Assembly (NCBI RefSeq): GCF_000400465.1
Contig: NW_008806292.1
Coordinates: forward strand, 144,444 to 208,443
From: Wallemia ichthyophaga EXF-994
Lineage: Eukaryota > Basidiomycota > Wallemiomycetes > Wallemiales > Wallemiaceae
Length of the DNA stretch: 64,000 nt
Direction: 5' to 3'
Under the pieces are notes generated by a model. That model did not search any database and was not told the DNA's origin. It worked only from the letters and a program-made list of their open reading frames with translations. The position numbers were made by a program, and so were the translations under genes. How positions within the stretch are numbered: position 1 is the first letter of the stretch; each line of letters begins with the position of its first letter. Below are positions 56,108 to 64,000 of the stretch, piece by piece.

Positions 56108-56238
56108 GAAAACTTTCAAAAGAAGACAAGGCATAATAGAAAGACAGATATTTTATTCAACACTTGTTTTAACTTAGTCAACTGTAATACACTAACACTC
56201 TTTTTAAACTGTAATTTAACTAGTAATGAAGCCTTCTT

Positions 56239-57543
56239 ATGCCATTCATCGGAGAGTTGCCTGGGTTGTGGTGGGATGAAGAGAGGAGCAAGTACTATCC
56301 ATTGTCGATGAAGAATAAGAGTACTAGCACTACAACGAAAACGATTGCTTCAACGAATACCCCAATCACACCAAATCACAACATCCACATTCACCGCCCA
56401 CTCCACCTCCGCTACACAGACATACTTGATTTAAAAAACAATCAGACAACCAAGCTACTGCGTACTGCTACTGCACGAAAGTACCACCACTTTTACCCGA
56501 TTCGCGCAATTGCTGTGAGTTAAGCGACTTGGCCGATCACGCACATCTTATCGTAAAATCAGCAATTGGGCAATGGCAAGGTAGTAGTGGCCACTTCGCA
56601 GATGAATTCACAGGTGCAGTTAGTGGATCTTGAGAGTGATCAGCGCAGGTTTATACTTGAGTCGAGTCCAGGTTGTGTGGTGGGTGTGGTGGGAGGTGGA
56701 GGTGCTGTAGCTGTTGCCGGTGGAGAATTCCGCGGTGGAATTGGAGAATCGCAATCACATCGAGTTGGGTAAGTGGGAGTGCCTGTACACTCACACACAC
56801 TCACACAATCTCTACAACCCCAATAGCATTATCAAAGTCGCTTCTAACGTAACTAATCTGTTCGAGACGTACGTTTGTTGGTGTAAGACACACTCACTCA
56901 CACTGAAAACACCCACAGCAACTTTGATGCACAGTCACTCGTACATATAGCTAGCATTCCCAATCCAGACTACATGGACTGCGCTTGGGATGGCCAGCGG
57001 TATTTGCTCGCAGTTGGGAAGACGTTGAATAGGATTGACAGGAGTACTCAGCGTGCACAGAGGATCAGGTACAAATCAGATGTCATCTCCGTCGCTGCAC
57101 TCTCACCGAATGAGACTATCTGTGGCTTACGCAACGGGGAATTGCACTTGCATGACTGGCGGGGGCGTGCTGAGCCAGCAAGGCCGGTGCACGTATTCAG
57201 CAAATCAGTAAACCGACTCTGGAGGCTAGGTGAAGGGAGTGTGTTCATTATATCTACAATGTTCAGCCAACTGTTTCTGTACGATATTCGGAGAAAGATG
57301 TTTATGTCGTCACTCCGCGGAAATAAAAACGGAAACGTGGTGAAGCTGCCATTCACAGTGGTGGGTGGTGCTAGTGATGCCCACCTATGCATTGTAGGTG
57401 AAGATGCAGTGCTGCGAACATGGTCGCTGCGAACGTCCGAACTCAGAGGTGCTCGAGCGTGCAGGAATACGACGTGTATGAATGGTAGTGAGAGTAGAAT
57501 TATTATATGTAGATACAAATTCCTTGAATGTCTTTCTATTTAA
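56239..57543 (+). CDS. DCAF4-like WD-repeat protein
   Basis: Four exons (56239-56514, 56563-56768, 56827-56868, 56919-57543) give 382 aa. The opening IGELPGLWWDEERSKYYPL matches the ELPGxYYDxExxxYFxI signature at the start of DCAF4/WDR21 proteins. WD-like blades follow (VVVATSQMNSQVQLVDL, ETICGLRNGELHLHDWRG, VFIISTMFSQLFLYDIRRK, HLCIVGEDAVLRTW). DCAF4 proteins are receptors of the CUL4-DDB1 ubiquitin ligase. DDB1 itself lies 40 kb away in this window. The 42-nt third exon and three introns under 60 nt fit the local style. The assignment rests mainly on the N-terminal motif. Confidence 0.7.
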
Positions 57544-57621
57544 TATTCTTTTTTCCGCGTAAAATATAAAATTATAAAATTCAGACACACCAACACGCTC
57601 CCTCTTACACCAACATCGAGC

Positions 57622-59340
57622 ATGTCCGTTGAATCTGTCCAAACAAAAGCATTTCAAGATCAGAAGCCAGGTACTTCTGGTCTGAGAAAGCGGTGAGTAG
57701 CTTCTACTAACACGTCTCACCACCTCACACGTTTCAGCGTTAAAGTGTTCCAGCAAGACCACTACACTGAAAACTTTGTATGGGCCACGCTGCAAGCCAT
57801 GAAAGCGCCATCCGCCAAAGGCTCTACTCTCGTTCTCGGCGGTGATGGCCGCTACTACGGCATTGAGTGTGCACAGAAAGTACTCAAGCTGTGTGCAGCT
57901 GCTGGCGTTAACAAGGTCATCGTTGGCCAGAATGCTATCCTCTCCACCCCTGCTGCCTCCAACTTGATCAGAAAGTATAAGGCTGACGGCGGTATTCTCA
58001 TGACGGCATCACACAACCCAGGTGGTCCAGATAACGACTTTGGTATCAAGTTCAACGTCGCAAATGGCGGTCCTGCTCCAGAATCTGTCACCAATGACAT
58101 ATTCAACATCACAAAGACCATGTCCACTTACTCAATCGCTCAATTGCCTGACCTCGATTTGAGCAAGATTGGCAGCTACAAACACGGTAACTTGCAAGTT
58201 GACGTCGTTGACTCTGTATCTGACTACGTTGAATTACTCAAGAGCATTTTCGACTTTGCTCTCATCAAGAAATTCCTTAATGAGAATCCTTCCTTCAAAT
58301 TCCTCTTTGATGGCTTGTCTGGCGTTACTGGCAGCTACGGTCAGGCTCTTTTCCTCGGTGAACTCGGCCTCTCCAAGGATAGCGTGCAAAATGCAACCCC
58401 ACTACCAGACTTTGGCGGTCTCCACCCAGATCCTAACCTCACCTACGCGCACGATCTCGTTGAGCGCGTTGAGAAGGATCAAGTCACTTTCGGTGCTGCC
58501 TCTGACGGTGACGGTGACAGAAACATGATTATCGGTAAGGGTGTTTTCGTCACTCCTTCAGATTCTGTTGCAATCATCGCCGACTGGGCACACGTCATTC
58601 CATACTTCAAAGGTGGTTTGAAGGGGTTAGCGAGATCGATGCCAACTTCTGGTGCCATTGATAGAGTCGCTAAGGCTAAGGGTGTTGAAGGATTCGAAGT
58701 CCCAACTGGCTGGAAATTCTTCGGTAACCTCATGGACGCTGACAGACTGTCCATCTGCGGTGAGGAGTCATTTGGTACGGGTTCCGACCACATTAGAGAG
58801 AAGGATGGCCTTTGGGCGATTGTAGCATGGCTCAACATCATCGCTGCTGCCAACGAATCACACAAGGGCTGGAACATTAAGGATATCCTCCAAGCTCACT
58901 ATACCAAGTACGGTCGTAACTTCTTCTCAAGATATGATTACGAGGAGGTTGACTCGAATGGTGCGGGTAAGATGATTGATCATTTGCAAAACTCGTTCGC
59001 ATCCATCCAAGGTGCTCAATTGAAGGCGACAACATCAGACACTAGATTCACCGTTAAAGAAACAGGTAATTTCTCCTACACTGACCCAATCGACGGCTCA
59101 GTATCCAAGAACCAAGGTCTTTACGTTGTCTTTAGCGATGGATCAAGAATCGTCGTTAGATTGTCTGGCACTGGATCGGCTGGAGCGACTATCAGACTGT
59201 ATGTGGAGAAGTACTCGACGGAGAAGGGTGAATATCAGCAAGATGCGCAAGTTGGGTTGAAGCCACTTATCGAGGTTGCTTTGCAATTGTCTAAGTTGCA
59301 AGAGTTCACTGGAAGAGAGAAGCCTACTGTTATAACCTGA
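57622..59340 (+). CDS. PGM2: Phosphoglucomutase
   Basis: Exons 57622-57692 and 57738-59340 give 557 aa, standard for alpha-D-phosphohexomutase PGM. It interconverts glucose-1-phosphate and glucose-6-phosphate. The catalytic serine is in TASHNPGG, the Mg-binding loop is SDGDGDRNM, the sugar loop is CGEESFGTGSDH, and the phosphate site is RLSGTGSAGATIRLY. The short first exon supplies VESVQTKAFQDQKPGTSGLRKR, the conserved N-terminal start including the GTSGLR phosphate-contact motif. Codon use is biased, as expected for a strongly expressed gene. Confidence 0.97.
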
Positions 59341-59379
59341 GACATTACAAAATAACACAATATACACATCACAAACTAA

Positions 59380-59722
59380 CTACACATGCATACGTTGTTC
59401 AGTATTCTTTATTTTCTCTTCAAGCCTGTTGAGTTGATTGTCGAGGAAGAAATGCTCTTGTTTGAGTGATTTCAGTTGGGAATGGTAGGATTGCTGGAAT
59501 TGCTTGGATTGCATGTGGTTGTGAAGATCTTGAGTGTTTTGTATGGGTTCTCTCTGTGTGGTTTGCGCTATATCTGGATGTACATCCTGCTGCCGTTCGC
59601 GGAGGTATACGCCTAAAACAAGGCTAGCTGTGGAGAGTGAGAGGTGGAGTAAAAGACACGCCCCACTCACCCGGAATAACAAACGCAGATGACGCTAATA
59701 TTTGTTTCTTAGTCAGCGGCAT
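59380..59722 (-). CDS. Small N-anchored coiled-coil protein, unknown
   Basis: Exons 59671-59722 and 59380-59627 encode 99 aa. A basic start (MPLTKKQ) and one hydrophobic helix (ILASSAFVIPASLVLGVYL) are followed by a Gln-rich linker and a coiled coil (QLKSLKQEHFFLDNQLNRLE) to the end. The layout suits a small mitochondrial or ER anchor protein. I do not recognise it. The splice joins the two halves of the hydrophobic helix, which supports the model. Confidence 0.6.
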
Positions 59723-59792
59723 TACTTTGTATTACGTCGTGGCTGTTGATATTCAACCATCGACATCATCGTCATCATCGACATCGACCAGA

Positions 59793-60331
59793 ATGTCATA
59801 CGAAGAACCACCGCTGCCAATTGGATGGTGAGAGTGGATTGTTTGTTGTGCTTAGGCTGACATTCCCCAGGATCAAAGAATACGATAGAAACCAGCAAGC
59901 ATTCTTCTACGTGGAGTGGGTGGTGGGCTAATAGACGATGTATTCTTACACTCAACAGCACTCATCAAACCCCTGCGCACGTCACTTGGGATGATCCACG
60001 CCAAAATCCACTCTACACTAACCTGATCCCATCACAGCAGCAGACACAGCCAACACACCCATTCACTAAGGCGGACGCACCACCAACAAAGCAGCAAGTA
60101 ATTGATCAGCGCAATGTCACTAATAACTGGTTTGAGGATTTGGCTCGCGGTGGAAAAGCACCTACTCCACAACCCACCTCAAACTCAAACTCAAACTCTA
60201 TCAAGGATCTCGCTTTCGGTGGCCTCGGCCTCGTCGCTCTCTCTGGCGTCGCGCTCAAGAATACCGCAGTTAAGGACACCCACCCCTCTCACTACCTCAC
60301 TGCCGGTTGGGGTTCTGGTCTGTCTAATTGA
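59793..60331 (+). CDS. WW-domain protein
   Basis: Exons 59793-59827, 59871-59915 and 59959-60331 give 150 aa. The N-terminal 40 residues are one WW domain: LPIGWIKEYDRNQQAFFYVD, then THQTPAHVTWDDPR, with both Trp residues and a final Pro. It is split by two tiny introns. A Gln/Pro-rich linker is followed by a Gly/Leu/Ala-rich segment (DLAFGGLGLVALSGVAL) that may be a membrane helix. WW domains bind Pro-rich peptides, and the partner is unknown. It is divergent from the 99-aa gene, with 70 bp between start codons. Confidence 0.75.
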
Positions 60332-60576
60332 AACGGCTTGTCGGATTTTGTGTGCTTCTAAATAGCCTACATTCCATGTACTATTCATTTATTCATCTAT
60401 TTCGAATCTCCCTTATTTCCTCTAATCCTTCATATGACGTCATTTTGTGATTTCTCGTACTAGAGGCTTAATTGTATTCGACTTCTACTTGCAGATCGCC
60501 TGTTATTCTTTTGCAACTCTCACAAACCCGCCAATGCCATTCACTCCGACCTCTTCCACACTCATCCATTAGCCCA

Positions 60577-61277
60577 ATGTCAATAGGCGTTCGCAAGGCT
60601 GTCAAGGAGTAAGAATGTTTATATTTACGCGAAATTTCATCTTATTCGAGCACAGTGACTCTGAAAATGATGCAATGATACCCCACCGTATGCATGCAGA
60701 TGGTATTGTCGACATGGCTATCGTCGCCCCAGAATCAGCAGCTGGCAAAAAGAGTGGAAGCGATGAAAGTGATGAAAATGATATGAATGACGATTTCGTG
60801 TTGATGCCACCACCAACCACGACAGACGATAGCTTGGTATTCCCACCCACCGTCGAAGCCAGAGTGGCACAACTTGAACGAGACGTGGAATTGCTTAAGA
60901 GTAGCCAGCAGCATATCGCACCCAACCTCACAACCCTCAATAGCGAGCTGGATAACATCAAAACTGCGATAACTCTACTCAGGAGAGACGTGAGCAATTG
61001 TGCGGAACAGCGCACGCGCACGCTCGAGAAAGAATTGCTTGATCCAACCAAAGCTGAATTATCCTTGCTCAAAGAGAAAATACGCTGGTTGGAAGATAGC
61101 AAAGCTGCTGCGATAAAGCCTGATGATGCAATTGACCGGCACATTCCCAGGCCAGTTCCAAAATCAACACCAGCCTCGGGAAAAGGCGGTAGCAGATTCT
61201 CTCTTAATGACGCTGTCATGATCGGTTTCCTTGTCGGGATGATCTTTCTCGGCTCAAAGCTGAACAGCATGCTATAA
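60577..61277 (+). CDS. Tail-anchored coiled-coil protein, unknown
   Basis: Exons 60577-60608 and 60656-61277 give 217 aa. After MSIGVRKAVKDDSEND comes an acidic disordered part, then long coiled-coil helices (ARVAQLERDVELLKSSQQH, LNSELDNIKTAITLLRRDV, LSLLKEKIRWLEDSK). A C-terminal membrane helix (AVMIGFLVGMIFLGSKL) with almost nothing after it suggests a tail anchor in a mitochondrial, peroxisomal or ER membrane. I do not recognise the family. The ATG at 60615, inside the intron of this model, is an alternative but weaker start. Confidence 0.6.
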
Positions 61278-61418
61278 GGTGCTATCAAGTGGTGAGAATT
61301 GAAATGCTCTGCTATGCTATATTATGTTCAACTAGACACTACTAGACGCTGCCTGTTGTAATTTTATTTGGATCGATTTCTTGTACTCCTCTCTGCTCGT
61401 TTCGACTCATACCAAAAG

Positions 61419-62265
61419 ATGCTATTGGATGACTTTAGGATTTCTCAACACTCAAAGCTAGTTCCTGTGCGTGTCGCGTGTGGTAAATTTATTATCTACG
61501 CACACTCACAAACATCAGTAGTCTTCCATCGGAGAACCAGGCGTCGAATTCGATTACCCGATATCTGATGAGCTCAGTATAAAGATAACTATACCACGAC
61601 CTGAGCATGAGAAGATATTTGCGCATCGACAGTGGAAAGGTGGTTTACACACAGCGGATCGCTTGCTGAACGGTGAAATCAGCATAGACAACAAGGTAGT
61701 ATTAGAGGTCGGTGCAGGTACTGGCTTATCAGGGATAGTAGCAGGATGTATACATCGACCTGCATCCTTTGTCCTAGTCACTGACTACGACGATCCAAAT
61801 CTTATATCCAATCTACGCAAAAATGTACAAGATAACAACAAAAACGGTGTTTGCAAAGTACTGCCTCATTGCTGGGGGAAGGATGTCGATGACTTGAGGT
61901 CGCTGAGCAAGACAAAAGATGGATTTGATGTCATACTCGCAGCTGATGTTATCTGGGACTCCTTTTCTCATGCGAGTCTAATAGAAACTCTGCTACAGTC
62001 CTTGAAAAAGAGCGATTCATCGAGAGTCGTTCTCGTTGCTGGCTACCACACAGGCAGACACGTCGTACAGGCCTTCCTCCGCAGAGCGAGATCAAAAGGA
62101 TTAGTCCCAGACGACAATGAGATTATGGAGTTTGCGAGAGGATCATTTAGCAAATCCTACACAGATTTGGACTTTGACTTGTTGGACGGGCTGGAAGATA
62201 TCGACACACACCGAGAAGAGAGGCAAAAGACAACAATCGAATGTAGGCTGAAGTTGGCGGGTTAG
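61419..62265 (+). CDS. EFM7/Nnt1-like SAM methyltransferase
   Basis: Exons 61419-61466 and 61522-62265 give 263 aa, joined in phase 0 with a GTGCGT donor. Class I methyltransferase motifs are KVVLEVGAGTGLSGIVAG and TDYDDPNLISNLRKN. DVILAADVIWDSFSHASLI resembles the D-x-V-I-x-x-D-x-x-W/Y region of METTL-family protein lysine methyltransferases, and HRQWKGGLHTADRLL sits where the W-x-A/G-x helix belongs. The yeast member EFM7/NNT1 methylates the N-terminus and Lys3 of eEF1A. Whether this one does is inference. The first exon is the least certain part. Confidence 0.75.
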
Positions 62266-63982
62266 CTACTGAGGAAGTGTATGTTATTTCAAATACATTT
62301 ATCCTACACTTACTCTACATTCACCATCTCTCGAGCTGTTCTTTTCTCCAATCGATTGCTAATCGCAGGCGCAGATCAGGTATTAAGAGGAAGCATTGTG
62401 TCTAGATAATCTTAGTCATCATTTCGCCCCAATACTTGATTAGCAGCGTGCTATCTTTGGTGATATCAGCGGTGTTGCTGAGATGAACGATACTAAAGGC
62501 ATAGACAAACTGTTGCTCATGCGAGTAATGTGCGGTAAGTAGGGTTTGATTTCATTTATTGAGACTATGATGCATCCATCATCATTTTACCACTCAACCA
62601 TCAACAAATTAATATCTGTTGAACATGTCAAACATCTCACCCAGTGCAGATCAGAATTCAAAATGATATCAGCACCCATCCGAATTCCAAATAAAATAAT
62701 CCCAGCAACGATGATCTCACTCAGCGTTTAGCTGATGCAGAGTATCGACTCTGCCAGTTTGGTTTCAGTACTGATAAAGTCAGCGAAAACGAGTTTGACC
62801 TTTATCTCAAGTCGCCAGATACTTCTCGTGCGTGCAGCAATGGTAATACATTTATAAAGACCTCTCGCATAAAAGCTAAACAAAAGGTATCATTTGATGA
62901 TGACACACCCCAATCATTCGCAAATCGTTTCAAAGCTCTAGAAAGCAGAATGTAGCAGCTAGAGTTAAAGTTTAACAGACTCTCAAGTGAACATCTCGAT
63001 GACGGATTCTTATGCAATAATGATCGCAGATCTTATCGACAGGCGGAATAGACTTACTGAGCGTGATTCGAACAACAGAAAAGCCTCAGGAGTATCCGCT
63101 TAGCAAAACCAAAGTTCGAATACACCAAGAAGCTTTCAATTAAATTAAATTTGAGGATTCAAATGTCTACGTAACTGATCTTTATATAAAATCATGGTCA
63201 AAAAATCTAACCGATAATCATATTGTTGGTGTTGATAAGCCTAAGAAACAGATCATGACTCTAGAGATTAATTCAAGAAATCAATCTCATTCCCACGTCC
63301 GCGAAGCTATTTTGAGACAAGCTAACGGCGCCTTTACGAAAGATGTGGTCAGAATTTGCAAAGAGATAAAGGTAGGTCATATCAGAGGAATGTTCTTCGA
63401 CGCGCAGGGCTACTAATAATACTGATTGTTTCTTGTTTTGACTTCTTACTGTACTTGCTTTGTCTTGACTTGTTATCTTTGTATATGCTAGTTTAAATTG
63501 TGCTCAAATTGCTCGCTGGAATAAAAGTGTTGCTTTTTGAATGCATCTCATTGTATCGCTTTATGTTGTCGTTGCGCTTTGCCAACGTTCGACTTAGCGA
63601 AGCCGGTATCAATGCAATAGTCCCAAGTTACAATCTAGATTCACTCCATCCCTCCACCATCTCCCCAGCCGAAGTCGTACCTCTGACACAAAAATTTATT
63701 TTGAAGATCAACAAACACCGCAGCCCTGTCAACATTAAGGACACCATGTGATTATAGCTGTCTGCTTGATTATAGAGTGTACAGCTACCGAGAAATCACA
63801 TTGCGTTGCGTCACCCTCAAAGCAAGAGGAGCATGCAGATGAGGCTGCAATTCCTTACCTACGCTTACTTTGATGCTCAAAAGCCTCTTTACTGGCTAGC
63901 CGAGGAATAAAAAATTTAAAATCATCTCATAAATTTGAACTACTTTTTCAATCCTGGCTTCTTCAGAAACCTTCATTCTAAA
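62266..63982. pseudogene. 1.7 kb of broken coding fragments, no intact gene
   Basis: Several protein-like stretches lie here but none forms a gene. On minus, 62402-62551 reads HYSHEQQFVYAFSIVHLSNT then LLIKYWGEMMTKII with no usable start. On plus, about 62715-62954 (DAEYRLCQFGFSTDKVSENE, SFDDDTPQSFANRFKALESR) ends at TAG and continues briefly. A frame-shifted piece near 63000-63100 (MIADLIDRRNRLTERDSNNR) follows. Then about 63146-63416 (VYVTDLYIKSWSKNLTDNHI, HVREAILRQANGAFTKDVVR) follows a TAA in the same frame as an upstream piece. Further short frames run to 63909. This looks like a decayed gene or element, or a gene with introns I cannot place. No terminal repeats were seen. Confidence 0.45.
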
Positions 63983-64000
63983 ATGGGTAAAGTGCGTGGT
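63983..64000 (+). CDS. Start of a gene cut by the window end
   Basis: ATG GGT AAA is followed directly by GTGCGT, the donor type used in GMPPA, PPWD1 and BMS1 here. This suggests a first exon of only MGK. A very short first exon beginning MGK is common in ribosomal protein genes such as uS12, but three codons cannot identify it. Confidence 0.4.

Noticed and set aside
63060-63085. tRNA T-loop-like GTTCGAATC on the minus strand
   Set aside because: The flanking bases do not pair as a T-stem and no A box or acceptor stem is found at the right distance.
1-64000. CRISPR arrays, insertion sequences, bacterial operons, viral genes
   Set aside because: No regularly spaced repeats, terminal inverted repeats or such proteins seen. 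Dense small introns and gene content are those of a nuclear fungal chromosome.

Overview
The window is protein-coding nuclear DNA of a compact fungal genome, most likely an early-diverging basidiomycete of the Wallemia type. The genus is an inference from architecture and gene content. About 40 protein genes are packed into 64 kb. Most introns are 43-57 nt, with GTGAGT, GTGGGT or GTGCGT donors and a CTAAC or CTGAY branch site 5-15 nt before the acceptor. The fungal gene set includes ERG4, VTC1, SOG2, an HR1-C2-C1-kinase PKC1, URA3 and a fungal-type GDH2. I saw no rRNA, convincing tRNA, CRISPR array or intact transposon.

Layout: 1-9.9 kb holds the 3' end of an unknown gene, a three-exon TEN1-like telomere gene, CACTIN, MCM4 and GDH2. 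9.9-19.3 kb holds VTC1, a thiol-methyltransferase-type enzyme, a small membrane protein, ERG4, DDB1 and GMPPA. 19.3-29 kb is the densest stretch: a vip1-like RRM gene, an interrupted PhyH dioxygenase, COX18, an orphan thioredoxin-like ER protein, NOP13, an NCBP3-like gene, IMP1, COX20, a Ych1-like rhodanese phosphatase and PRMT3. 29-48.7 kb holds the cohesin loader SCC2, the WD-cyclophilin PPWD1, BMS1, PKC1, a COX7A-like subunit, SOG2 and URA3. 48.7-62.3 kb holds NSA1, a small secreted ORF, a FRAY/OSR1-type kinase, a paraoxonase-like gene, a TALE homeobox gene, a DCAF4-like WD gene, phosphoglucomutase, three small proteins and an EFM7-like methyltransferase. The last 1.7 kb holds broken coding fragments, then the first codons of a new gene.

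Genes that work together: COX18, IMP1 and COX20 all act in maturation of mitochondrially encoded Cox2 and lie within 6 kb. IMP1 and COX20 share one 27-bp divergent spacer. A COX7A-like subunit is 17 kb away. DDB1 and a DCAF4-like protein are a CUL4 adaptor and a candidate receptor. BMS1, NSA1, NOP13 and PRMT3 relate to ribosome biogenesis. MCM4, SCC2 and the TEN1-like gene relate to chromosome replication, cohesion and ends. GMPPA and PGM feed sugar-nucleotide metabolism, and PKC1 and SOG2 are wall and polarity signalling genes.

The strongest architectural signal is that seven head-to-head pairs have only 24-38 bp between start codons. That is too little for two separate promoters, so transcripts probably begin inside the partner gene. 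Exon structures were derived by eye. Every multi-exon model given closes in frame, but none has been checked against RNA.
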